The notes beneath the pieces were generated by a model. That model ran no database searches, was not told where the DNA came from, and was given only the letters and a program-made list of their open reading frames with translations. From Symsagittifera roscoffensis (taxonomy: Eukaryota > Xenacoelomorpha > Acoela > Convolutidae), in NCBI RefSeq assembly GCF_963678635.1, contig NC_087063.1, positions 11,692,368-11,756,367 on the forward strand: 64,000 bases of DNA. The letters run 5' to 3'. Shown here one piece after another: positions 20,744 to 32,800 of this stretch; position 1 is the stretch's first letter; the number at the start of each line of letters is the position of its first letter. Both the position numbers and the translations under genes were made by a program.

Positions 20744-21036
20744 CAGGGTTGCATTAATAACACTCTACCATATTAAATGACTTTTTAACGTTATTAGCTG
20801 TGAATAACAGTAAAATTTGTAAACTTTGAGCAGTGTACCAAACAATGAATTATATTCAGTCAGATTTCAGTTCACGAAGGCGTTTCGAGTCAACGCCGTT
20901 TCTCAGGTCCGAGCGGACGAATCTCATCGTATAAAACGCTATGTTTCACCCTGCTTTATCTGAAATGAGTCGGTTTGTAACTAACAGTGTTAGTAACGGA
21001 GTAAAAAAACGGGTGTTATTAACAATGCAACTCTAC
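20744..21036. mobile_element. MITE with CAGGGTTGCATTAATAAC ends
   Basis: Left end CAGGGTTGCATTAATAACAC at 20744. The right end near 21013-21036 reads, on the other strand, AGAGTTGCATTGTTAATAACAC. These are inverted repeats of about 20 bp with a small indel. CAGGG termini suggest hAT, but no 8-bp target duplication survives. A second, 3'-truncated copy lies at 55977-56210. Confidence 0.6.
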
Positions 21037-21640
21037 AAACGTACCCATGTTGGCTTTCTTTGAGGTACCTTGAGTTACTGAGGGCCCCATAGATTTGTCC
21101 CACTATTCGAGAGTTGTTGGACAAAAAACAGTTACTAACTTTTAAAATAAAAAGCAAACTATTTAGAACAATAATTATGTTTTTTTTTGGACAATTGATC
21201 AAGACTATAGCCACTACCGATTAAGAATTATTGTGGGTTAAAATTGAAACAACGATTACCGGTTGCTATAGAAAAATGCACAGAAGGTAAATATTGCAAA
21301 AATTTAAGTTTAAACAAACGAAAACGATTTTTGAGTTTTCTATTTGTAAAATGATTGACCCTTAGTTTATAATATGCTTTGAAATGTATATCAATGAACC
21401 ACTTGGTTGCTTAAAATCAGAGAATACACTTTCTTTCAAATCAAGACTTCTCAAAATGAAATTTTCTTGTCTTAGCTAAATTTGCTTTTGAATAGCCAAA
21501 AAATCTGATCAGTTTTTCTTGATACACAATTTTTTTAAAAATCCGGATCATTGCCAAAAGGGTTTCAATTACGTTTCAATTACATAAGAAGATTCTTGTG
21601 ATTTTCAGAAAACTCAATTTATAAAATAATTTACAAAAAC
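21037..21640. other. Intergenic AT-rich spacer
   Basis: No gene or clear repeat. Its right end grades into the tandem array. Confidence 0.4.
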
Positions 21641-23601
21641 TTGAAATTTCCAACCCTGTAGATGGGTGCTGTCAGAGTACTCTCAAAGATTGCGTATATT
21701 GCCTCCAATACTGCTCAGTTCCTTGTAGTTTTCGAGATATGACGTGTTTTAGGATTTCTTTTTAATTTTTCAGAAAACTTAGATTTTAAAAAATTCAAAA
21801 GAATTGAAATTCTTAATGTTGTAGTTAGGTACTGTAAGGGTACTCTCGGGACTTTCGAAATATAAATCTTCCGTCCGAATTCAACTGCTTAAATGCTCTC
21901 AGTTTTCCAGATATGACGTTTTTTGTGAATTTTTAAAAAAAAAACTTTCAGAAATCTTAAATTTGAAAACGTTTGTCAAGTTTTGAAATTCGCAACACTC
22001 TGTTTGGGGGCTGTCAGAGTACTATCGGGTGTTGCGATTCTCACTTCCAATTATGACTGTTCAAGTTTTTGTAGTTTACGGGATATAACGTGTGTTGTGA
22101 TTTTTTTTAAAATCTTAGAAAACCTAAACTCTTTACTTGGAGGCTGCCAGAGTACCCGAGGGAGTCGCAAATCTCGCCGCCATAATTGACTGCTCAGGAC
22201 TTTTTAATTTTCCAGATGTAAAGTTTTCATGGTTTTCAGTTTTTTCGAAACTCAAAATTATAAATTTTCTCAAAATTCGAAATTCCTAGCCTTGTAGTTG
22301 GGTACTGTGAGAGTACTCTCAAGAGTTGCAAATTTAGCGTCCAAATGCGAGTGCTAAAATGCTTTTAGTTTCCAAGGTGTGACGTTTTTTTGTCATTTTA
22401 AATTTTTTCAAAATTTAGATATAAAAAACTTCACAAAATTAAATAGTTTTTCAAAATCTATTATATATTTAAATGCGGGCTTCACTATCTCGCCATGTTT
22501 AAGCTTTTTCAAGATATTGTTTTTGCATGTTTAAAAAAAAGAGTTTTTTTCACGTTTATGCTATCTCGTATATTGCAATGGTTAAGAAAAGTTTTCAATT
22601 AGTTTTCCGCAAGGTCATTAATTTTTCAGTGTTTTTTTTGAGGCCAAATTAAGTCTGTCTGTATACCTGCTTTTTTAATTAATTTGATTATGTCTGTCTA
22701 CCCGTCGCCTAATTTTTTAACTTTCATCAATTATCTATTTATTAAATATTTAAATGCGGGCTTCACTATCTCGCCATGTTTAAGTTTTTTCAACGTATTA
22801 TTTTTGCATGTTTAAAAAAAGAATTTTTTCACGTTTAAGCTATATCGTATATTGCAATGGTTAAGGTTTTTTTTTCGATTTTCCAGTTTAAATTCAGTGT
22901 TTATTTCATCAAGTTTGAAATTAGCAACACAATAGTAGGATAATGTCAGAGTTTTCCCAGGTTTTGCGATTTTGGCCTCCATATATGAATAACCAAATCC
23001 TTTTAGTTTACGAAATAGGCAATTTTCGAGATTTTTCAAAAATTTCTGGAAAATTTAATTTGGAAAAATTTCTCAATTTTTGAAATTCTCACCCTTTATC
23101 TGGGTGCTTTCAGGGTACTCTCAGGGGTTGAGAATTTTGCCTCCAAATATCACTTCTCAAATTCTTGTAGTTTTTGAGATATGACGTTTTTTTATGATTT
23201 TTTCAGAAAATTTTTAAAAACTTAGATTTTAAAAAATTCTAAAACATTGAAGATCTCAATTCTTTTGTTAGATATTGTGAGGGTACTCTCAGGGGTTGCA
23301 AATCTTGTCTCTGATTATGGCTGCTCAAATCCTTGTAGTTTTCGAGATATGACGTTTTTTTTGGATTTTCTCGAAATTTTCAAAAAAACTTAAATGTTGA
23401 AAATTTCCAACAGTTTGAACATCTCAATATTGTTATGGGAATCTGTGAGGGTACTCTCAGGAATTGCGAGTTTTGCCTCCCGATTTGACTGCTCAAATCC
23501 TTGTAATTTTCCAGATTACGTTTTTTATGATTTTTTTTTTTAAATTTTCATGAAAATTAAATTGAGTTTTTTTGAAGTTTGAGTTTCCTTACCTGTAGTT
23601 G

Positions 23602-23644
23602 GGGGGGGGGGGGGGGGGGGGGTTGGGGGGTTGGGGGGTTGGGG
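23602..23644 (+). repeat. Long G run with G-quadruplex potential
   Basis: More than 20 consecutive G, then TTGGGGGG, TTGGGGGG and TTGGGG. Four or more G tracts with 2-nt loops make a very strong intramolecular quadruplex candidate. It sits at the left edge of the 885-bp duplication. Confidence 0.95.
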
Positions 23645-25410
23645 CTGTCAGAGTAATCTCAGGGGTTGCAAATATGGCCTGCGATTAGGAATGCCCAAAT
23701 CTTTTTTGTTCAAGAGATACGACGAGTTTTGTGATTTTTTTGGAAAATTTCAGAAAACTCAAATTACAAAATAATTCGTTTCCTAAGTACAAAATAACCT
23801 GTAGTTGTGTACTTTCAAAGATTGCGATTATTGCCATCAAAAAAACTGCTCAAATTTTGGTAGTTTTAGAGATGTGAATGGTGCCGTTCTTAAAGAAACT
23901 TATTATATTTTTGAATGCGGGCTTCGTTTTTCCGCCATGCTTAAGTTTTTTCAATGTATTTTTTTGTGTGTTTAACAAAAGAATTTTTTCACGTTTAAGC
24001 TATATCGTATATTGCAATGGTTAAGATTTTTTTTCGATTTTCCTGGGGCACTGTCAGGGGTTGCGAATCTTGCCTCCAAATCTCACTTCTCTAATCGTTG
24101 TTGTTCTCGAGATATGACGTTTTTTCTATGATTTTTTCAAAATACTTAGATTAGAAAAAGTTCAAAAATTTTGAACATCTCAATCCTGTAGTTGGAAGCT
24201 GTGAGAGTACTCTCAGGATTCGCGAATCTTGCCACTGAATTTTGCTGCTCAAATTTGTGTAGTTTTCGAGATTTGACATTTTTTAAGGATTTTTTCAAGA
24301 CTTTTCAAAGAACTTAGATAAAAGAAGTTTCAAAAAGAAATTCTCATTTCTATAGTGAGTTTCTTTCAGATAACTCCATGAGTTGCGAGTGTTGGCTTCA
24401 AATATTTTTGCACAAATACTTGTAGTCATCGAGATATGACATTGTTTGTGATTTTTTTCAAAAAAAGTTTCAGAAAACCTAACTTTAAGTTTTTTTCAAA
24501 GGTTAGATTTTTCAACTCTGTATTGGGGCTGTCAGAGTAATCTCAGGGGTTGCAAATATGGCCTGCGATTAGGAATGCCCAAATCTTTTTTGTTCAAGAG
24601 ATACGACGAGTTTTGTGATTTTTTTGGAAAATTTCAGAAAACTCAAATTACAAAATAATTCGTTTCCTAAGTACAAAATAACCTGTAGTTGTGTACTTTC
24701 AAAGATTGCGATTATTGCCATCAAAAAAACTGCTCAAATTTTGGTAGTTTTAGAGATGTGAATGGTGCCGTTCTTAAAGAAACTTATTATATTTTTGAAT
24801 GCGGGCTTCGTTTTTCCGCCATGCTTAAGTTTTTTCAATGTATTTTTTTGTGTGTTTAACAAAAGAATTTTTTCACGTTTAAGCTATATCGTATATTGCA
24901 ATGGTTAAGATTTTTTTTTTCGATTTTCCTGGGGCACTGTCAGGGGTTGCGAATCTTGCCTCCAAATCTCACTTCTCTAATCGTTGTTGTTCTCGAGATA
25001 TGACGTTTTTTCTATGATTTTTTCAAAATACTTAGATTAGAAAAAGTTCAAAAATTTTGAACATCTCAATCCTGTAGTTGGAAGCTGTGAGAGTACTCTC
25101 AGGATTCGCGAATCTTGCCACTGAATTTTGCTGCTCAAATTTGTGTAGTTTTCGAGATTTGACATTTTTTAAGGATTTTTTCAAGACTTTTCAAAGAACT
25201 TAGATAAAAGAAGTTTCAAAAAGAAATTCTCATTTCTATAGTGAGGTTCTTTCAGATAACTCCATGAGTTGCGAGTGTTGGCTTCAAACATTTTTGCACA
25301 AATACTTGTAGTCATCGAGATATGACATTGTTTGTGATTTTTTTCAAAAAAAGTTTCAGAAAACCTAACTTTAATTTTTTTTCAAAGGTTAGATTTTTCA
25401 ACTCTGTATT
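23641..25410. repeat. Recent tandem duplication, two 885-bp units
   Basis: 23641-24524 and 24525-25410 are nearly identical; I see only a handful of changes, such as one T/G and T-run lengths. A third, diverged start follows at 25411 (GGGGCTGTCAGAGTATTC). Each unit contains about five monomers of the older array, so this is a higher-order repeat. Confidence 0.92.
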
Positions 25411-25550
25411 GGGGCTGTCAGAGTATTCTCAGGAGTTGCGAATGGTTCCTCCAATAATGACTGCTCAATTTTTGTTAGTTTTCCAGATATGACGTTTTTT
25501 GTGATTTGTTCAAAAAAATACAAAAATTAAATTTAACTTTAATGTTTAAC

Positions 25551-26599
25551 AAATGTTGAAAGTTCTAACCCTTTAGCTGGGTTAGAACTTTCACTCATTT
25601 TTTCATTTCCCAAAAACGGGAATACATCCGAAGGGTGGGGTATCTGTAAGAGGGAGATATACAGCTTTCGGGGGTAAAAAAAAATAAGTGTAATTTTTCC
25701 ACTCAATTTTGGCTTTCTTGGAAGTACACTAGTAGACAAAACTAAACGTAAATTTTTCAAAATGCGTGAGTTTGTCAGAAACAGCTGAGTTAAGTGAAGT
25801 TGTCGCCCTGATTGTTTACATTTCTCGCTGAGAATGTTTCACGTCACATGAACAACTTTTTTACTCCGCTTATTTGGGAAAGAGTTCACTACGATGCAAA
25901 ACTTAGTTCATGGTGAAAGCTGGCATTTTCATACCCGGAGAAAACTGGTAAGTTTTTGAAACCAAATTTTGATAATTTTGTAGACCGCAGCTCTGGTCAT
26001 TGCTCTTGCTTTATGTAAAAAGGTTGCTAATTTTCCACGTGAAGTTGGTCCAAAATAATCCTTGAAAATAGGCATTTAAGAGAAAAAAACATGAATTTGC
26101 GCTACATTTTGTCCACCAGTGTAGAAAATGCCCATTCTAGTATCAAAAAAGTCAAAGCCCCCGTACACTGGGACTTTGGAGCCCCTACAATATTTCAGGA
26201 GAAGTGGTGCTATATTTTGCTGGGGTCATTAATGGTCAGGGCCCGCTTTGTATTGATAGCAAAAATGCTTTTTGATAGCTAGCATGGTGAAACAAAGAAA
26301 ATATCCCGCAAAAGACAGTAGGGGTGAGGAATATATTATTGAACCCTGAAAAACATCAGAAGTAATTGCATAAATGTTTTAACTCCTAAGGAAGGGAACA
26401 ACAGTGGTTCATGGCGATGAGATGAGCAGATTGTTTGTTTATTCTTTTTTTTTGTTTTTATGATCTTAACTAACTAACTTACATACTAATACTCGATAAT
26501 TTTCTGGTTATAGTTACACATTTGCTTGTTAATCTCTTGCTGTGCATGATGTCAAAAAACATTCCTGGAGTTGATAAGGTATGCATGCTTCAGGTTATC
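25551..26599. other. Region upstream of the mannosidase gene
   Basis: Promoter and 5' UTR of the mannosidase gene are expected here, but no TATA box or initiator is convincing. A TTCAG acceptor-like site ends at 26593, seven nt before the start codon, so an upstream non-coding exon is possible. A less AT-rich stretch lies at 26100-26340. Confidence 0.4.
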
Positions 26600-26878
26600 A
26601 TGCGACGCTTCCCTCTTTATCGATTTTCATGCTACTGTTTTTTTCTATCTGTTGTTGTGATGATCTCGTGGACGTTGCGACAGACAGCTTCGAGGAATCG
26701 CTTTCTGCCCATGGAAGACTTGCCCTTTTTTAATATGATGGTCGAATCCAATTCGGAATTTTCTGGCGATAAATTAGATCACAAAGAGACAAGATTTAAC
26801 CAGATTAACTTGGACTTGGACGCAGTCAACCCGAGGAATGTGTTTGTGGCCCCAAAATTATACCCTAAAACTAAATTG
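26600..26878 (+). CDS. MAN2A: Mannosidase II exon 1: cytosolic tail, signal anchor, stem
   Basis: Encodes 93 residues: MRRFPLYR, then the hydrophobic FSCYCFFLSVVVMISW and a polar stem. The exon end (AAATTG|GTTAGC) is inferred from phase 0 on both sides; this is the least certain boundary of the gene. Confidence 0.8.
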
Positions 26879-29800
26879 GTTAGCTTACATCATCGTGTGA
26901 AACCGTTTTTCAAAATATTTTTGCATGTTAATAATGCATATGTAGTGCTTGTAACAACCAGGATGACAAAGCTAAATTAGTGAATTACTAGTATTGAAGT
27001 TCTGTGTTTAGATAGCCAATCAGATTCATTTAAATTTCATCTTGATTAAAATTGAAAAACAAATCATAATTATGCGGAAGAGTGCGTGTGTAATTTTCGT
27101 CTAATTGAGCCATAGTTTTAATCAAATTCCCTATCTTAATTTTGAAATAATCAAATCAAGTTTAAGGGAATCGTGCTTGTTTGGTTTTACAAGAAGGCAT
27201 TATTGCTTTTAGACTGACTGCTCGTTTTCTGCAAACGTCAAAAGCAATGCTGATATTCAGATGGTTGATTTGTTCACAAATTTATCAATTGAACACGTGA
27301 CTACGGGAGTTTGGAAGGACAACACTAGCTTGAGCTACTCTGAAGCGTCTTTCCAGAAGCAGAAACTAGAGGTTTGATTAATTTTGATTCATCTTTCAGT
27401 TTGTCATGCGTTTTTCACGCTTGATAATTGATTTAAAAAATTACGTTTGAAAATTTGAATTAACTAACAGCTCGTGATTCAATTGAAACAAACTAGCCAG
27501 CCCGTCTCTATTGATCAATCAGCTGGCAAAAATTTTCAAACGTTTCTGCAGTCATTCCATACCGTTGATCGAATGGCTAAAGTTTTGTTTTTCTAAGCCA
27601 GCTAATCAAGCGTAGAAACTTTTGAAATATTTGAAAATATAGTATAGCGTGAATGGATTCTCAAAAACTGAAAAATATCTCAGCGAGACTTTCAAGCGTG
27701 AGTTGGTTCATAAAAAAAATGCGATATTTTTTGGCTTAAAGTATGTCCAATTTTTTAGTTTTTTTATGGCGTCAATCGTCTAGTGGAGAGGTTAAACTTT
27801 CTTTCAGGTAAGCTTAGTATTATGAGTATTGAAACTTGGAAGTAATTTAAGTTGCTTTCATTGCTTGAATCCATTTGCGAAATTTTTTAAAGGTTGTTTC
27901 AAAAAAGCGATTTAGCTATTAAAATTTCAAAATGATTCCTAGCGTGAATTGTTAAACGAAAGTTTGAAGTTGTTTAAGCTAACTATTGAGCGATAAAACT
28001 CGATAAGTGCAGAATAATTTAGTAGCTTGAAGCCCTTCAAAGTTTTTTGAAGCCAGCAATTCAGCAATAAAATTTAGAAATGTTTCAAGTTGTTTTCATA
28101 ACTTAAATTAAGTCGCGAAATAAATTAAATCGAGTTTTTTTATTCAGCTACTGAGCAACAAATTTCGAATTACCATAAGTTGTTTACATAGGTTGAATCG
28201 ACTCGCAAAAACTTGTAATTTTTTGAAGCAAGCTATAGAGCACTAAAATATAGACAATTTTCCAGTTGTTTTCAGAACATGAATCAGTTTGCGATAGGTT
28301 GAATTTTCTCCGCTAAACAAGCTATTCGAGAGATAAACCTTTAAAATATTTCATGTTAATGCATAAAGCGAAATATTTTAAAAATGAAATTATAATTTTC
28401 AGTTTCAGGTTGAGATGGATCTGAGCACGAAAAAGTTCGCACAAAAAATGACAGGGACTCTAGGTACTGAAGGATCTGGACTTTTCTCGGCCGTCTTATA
28501 CGTCGAGTCGAAAGAATTTTTTAAAACGTTGCGCTCGACAAAATCGAAATCTTGCGTTCAATTAAACATTGCGCCCATATCGAATTCTGACTTCCATTTA
28601 ATAAGTAAGATGCAGGCCCGTCTCCGTTAATCAATCGGCTCGCAAACAGTTAGTTGTTGTTCTGAAGCTATTCACGCAATGAGTTTTTTAAAAAAAAATC
28701 AAATTAATCGATATCATGGATCAATTTGCTAAAATTTCAAGAAGTGCTCTTTATTCAAGCAATGTTACTTCAAATAATCCCATATTATTTCAATTTAACC
28801 GGTTTGCAACATTTAATCATGTTATATCCAAGCTCTACTCAAGCGATGTAACTTTAAATAATCACATATTATTTCAATTTAACTGGTTTGCAAAAATCAT
28901 GTTATATCCATCGTGATTTCGATACGCGAAAAATCAAGTTTATTCATAGACCGAATCGGTTCGCAAAAAATTGTTCCCAAAAACATTTTTCTGTGCAATC
29001 TATTTCTGCGCTCTGCGAAAGTCTTCATAGCTAGCTATTCAAGCGATGAAACTTTAATTCCATTTTATTACAGGGAGCAAATTGTTCGTGATGAAACATA
29101 CTTATAAGTTATTCCAATGAGAACTAGCCTTTTTCTAGGTGATCTGCTTGTAAGATAATTAACAAGACTTTTTATTAGCAAGACTTATTATCACCAAGAC
29201 CTTGAGTAACAATTAATAAGCGACATTAAGTGACAATTAATAATCACTGAAAAGGATAATCGACAAGGGTTATCGATTGAGCTTGCAAAAAAGAACAGAA
29301 TCCTCTACCTCCACCATTTCTTGTAGAAACCCTCCCTCTGATCCTCTTTCCCCGTCAAACTTGTTACCCGCCCCTTCCCCTATTAAGGGTAGAAAACCCG
29401 TACCGGTGCAAAAACAAAACCGTTGTAGAATTTGCAAGGGTCTGTGACTCTAACTGTAACGAAGAAAAATATAGTAGGATTTGGATATTGCGCCAAAAAC
29501 TAGATAGTCTGTAGCAGGGATTCATTCCGAGTAACGGATACAATGGCAAATGAGTTTAAAGACCATTGCAACGAAACCAGCGCGATGATTCAACTTTAGA
29601 ATCTCCCCCCTTAAGTGACCTACCTTAAAATGCCCTACCCACGCATGTTTTAATTTTGAAAAAAATTCTGTATAAAATATGCATTTCATATAAACGCAAA
29701 AAATTTAATTATCTTGAGTTTTTCATATAATTTGTAGTTTGGGATACAAAAACAGTTAAATTGGCATTTTGTTTATTCAAGCGATGTTACTTTAAATAAT

Positions 29801-32800
29801 CCTATATTATTTCAATTTAACCGGTTTGCAGCGTTTATTCATGTTAGATCCAAGCTCTACTCAAGCGATGTAACTTTAAATAATCACATAATATTTTAAT
29901 TTAACTGGTTTGTAAAAATCATGTTATATCGATCGTGATTTCGATATGCGAAAAATCAAGTTTATTCATAGACCGAATCGGTTCACAAAAAATAGTTCGC
30001 AAAAACATTTTTCTGTGCACACTATTTCTGCGCTCTGCGAAAGTCTTCATAGCTAGCTATTCTAGCGATGAAACTTTAAGTTATTGTATTTTATTACAGG
30101 GAGCATATTGTTCGTGATGAAACATACTTATAAGTTATTCCAATGAGAACTAGCCTTTTTCTAGGTGATCTGCTTGTAAGATAATTAACAAGACTTTTTA
30201 TTAGCAAGACTCATTATCACCAAGACCTTGAGTAACAATTAATAAGCGACATTAAGTGACAATTAATAATCACTGAAAAGGATAATCGACAAGGGTTATC
30301 GATTGAGCTTGCAAAAAAGAACAGAATCCTCTACCTCCACCATTTCTTGTAGAAACCCTCCCTCTGATCCTCTTTCCCCGTCAAACTTGTTACCCGCCCC
30401 TTCCCCTATTAAGGGTAGAAAACCCGTACCGGTGCAAAAACAAAACCGTTGTAGAATTTGCAAGGGTCTGTGACTCTAACTGTAACGAAGAAAAATATAG
30501 TAGGATTTGGATATTGCGCCAAAAACTAGATAGTCTGTAGCAGGGATTCATTCCGAGTAACGGATACAATGGCAAATGAGTTTAAAGACCATTGCAACGA
30601 AACCAGCGCGATGATTCAACTTTAGAATCTCCCCCCTTAAGTGACCTACCTTAAAATGCCCTACCCACGCATGTTTTAATTTTGAAAAAAAATTCTATAT
30701 AAAATATGCATTTCATATAAACGCAAAAAATTTAATTATCTTGAGTTTTTCATATAATTTGTATTTTGGGGTACAAAAACAGTTAAATTGGCATTTTGTT
30801 TATTCAAGCGATGTTACTTTAAATAATCCTATATTATTTCAATTTAACCGGTTTGCAGCGTTTATTCATGTTAGATCCAAGCTCTACTCAAGCGATGTAA
30901 CTTTAAATAATCACATAATATTTTAATTTAACTGGTTTGTAAAAATCATGTTATATCGATCGTGATTTCGATATGCGAAAAATCAAGTTTATTCATAGAC
31001 CGAATCGGTTCACAAAAAATAGTTCGCAAAAACATTTTTCTGTGCACACTATTTCTGCGCTCTGCGAAAGTCTTCATAGCTAGCTATTCTAGCGATGAAA
31101 CTTTAAGTTATTGTATTTTATTACAGGGAGCATATTGTTCGTGATGAAACATACTTATAAGTTATTCCAATGAGAACTAGCCTTTAAAGACCATTGCAAC
31201 GAAACCAGCGCGATGATTCAACTTTAGAATCTCCCCCCTTAAGTGACCTACCTTAGAATGCCCTACCCAAGCATGTTTTAATTTTGAAAAAAAATTCTGG
31301 ATAAAATATGCATTTCATATAAACGCGAAAAATTTAATTATCTTTAGTTTTTCATATAATTTGTATTTCGGGATACAAAAACAGTTAAATTGGCATTTTT
31401 TTTTAGGTTTCGATAATTAAATCTGTTATCTAGGTGATATATTACATACTTTTAAGTTAAGGGGGGAGATTGTACGATTGATCCTAACACTACAGATTAA
31501 TTTCGCCGTCAAGGCAAAGAAACAGCATATAATAAATTTAGCACAAAAAGACGGTGGGTATTCACAAGCACCAAATTGAAAAATCAGTCCCATTTGTACC
31601 AAAATGAAAAATCAATCTCGTTAATATCAATAATATTCAATTTGCCAAACGACTACTAAGCCAACTATTTTAAGTTCTTGGTTTATGGTCGCCGGTTGGT
31701 GCGCTACGCGTGCGTCGCCGCTTCGCGGCGATAACCGGCTCTTATTTTCGTATAGAGTCCTACCCTCTGTTGGCAAGCTCGCAACACAATGGCGCGACTG
31801 CGGCGATCACTATTCTGCTGGTTAATTTTACGCTGTTTAAACAGTAGAAAATTGAATTAATAATTCCTTGTGCTCACAATTCGACCAATCAGAAAGCGAG
31901 TTGCAAAATTTTGGTACTTATGGGGCCGATTTTTCATTATAGTACCAATTAATCTTGGTACAAATGGGACTTCACCCAAAAAGATGCAATGATGCAGTCA
32001 AATAGGCACTCGCAGAAATCAGCAAATTACGCAGAATATAAATATGCTAACTTCGGTGCAGCAATACTGCAGAAATTGGAAGTCTAGAAGAAATTGTGTT
32101 TTGGGCCTACCTAACATAAAGCCTACTAACCGCGCATTCAGACTTTCATTCACTTGGTAACTAAGCCGAGTAAGTCTTGCACTCGATAGCATCTTAACTT
32201 ATATCAGCTAAGACATGGTATTAATTTTTCTGTCATTCGTTTAATATATTGGATAAGATGCTGCCGTTTATTGGAAATTTGGTGGATCAGATAGTCAGTT
32301 GGGATCGATAGTTGGAATCCAGGGTTGTGCGAATACTTCTTGTGAAGCAGCCGTGGCTAATTACGTAAGACGCGCGGCCTTTAACACGTAGGTCGTGTTT
32401 TCGAATCCCGCATCGGGACTACGGCGAAATGGATGAAATATCTCTTTTCCCCCCCACTGAAGAAAGGTCCAAGGTGGAACGGTGGAAGTAGGGCCGGGGG
32501 CTAACAAAAAATTTATATTGGCCAAAGCAGAGATTGATGCTCAATTTTCAAATTTAACTATTCGATTGTGTATGCGAAATGCAGCTTCGCTTCTGTGGCC
32601 AATAGTTTTTTTTCAGGTTGTTCTGATTCCCCATTCGCACAATGACCCGGGATGGGGTTGGACATTTCGCCAGTACTTTGACCAACGAACCAAGTTCATT
32701 TTGGACAACGTGGTACAGTATGTCGAACAAAATCCAAGGTAGTTTATTCAGATCTTGAATCTTCTATTTTTCCAGAGCTAAATTTAATCACGGTTCTGAA

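Larger units (their letters stand above)
21640..25550. repeat. Degenerate satellite-like tandem array, unit about 160-190 bp
   Basis: A unit of the form 'CTGTAGTTGGGTGCTGTCAGAGTACTCTCAGGGGTTGCGAAT / CTTGCCTCCAAAT / CTGCTCAAATCCTTGTAGTTTTCGAGATATGACGTTTTTTGTGATTTTTTC / T-rich' recurs at least 13 times. Cores lie near 21673, 21840, 22014, 22150, 22310, 23113, 23280, 23450, 23650, 24204, 24534, 25089 and 25420. A second internal element (AATGCGGGCTTC to GTATATTGCAATGG) is interspersed at about 22470, 22750, 23915 and 24800. No ORF of note. Confidence 0.85.

Noticed and set aside
29364-30575. Identical 61-aa minus-strand ORFs at 29364-29549 and 30390-30575
   Set aside because: The identity is explained by the 1.03-kb tandem duplication, and the peptide has no recognisable feature.
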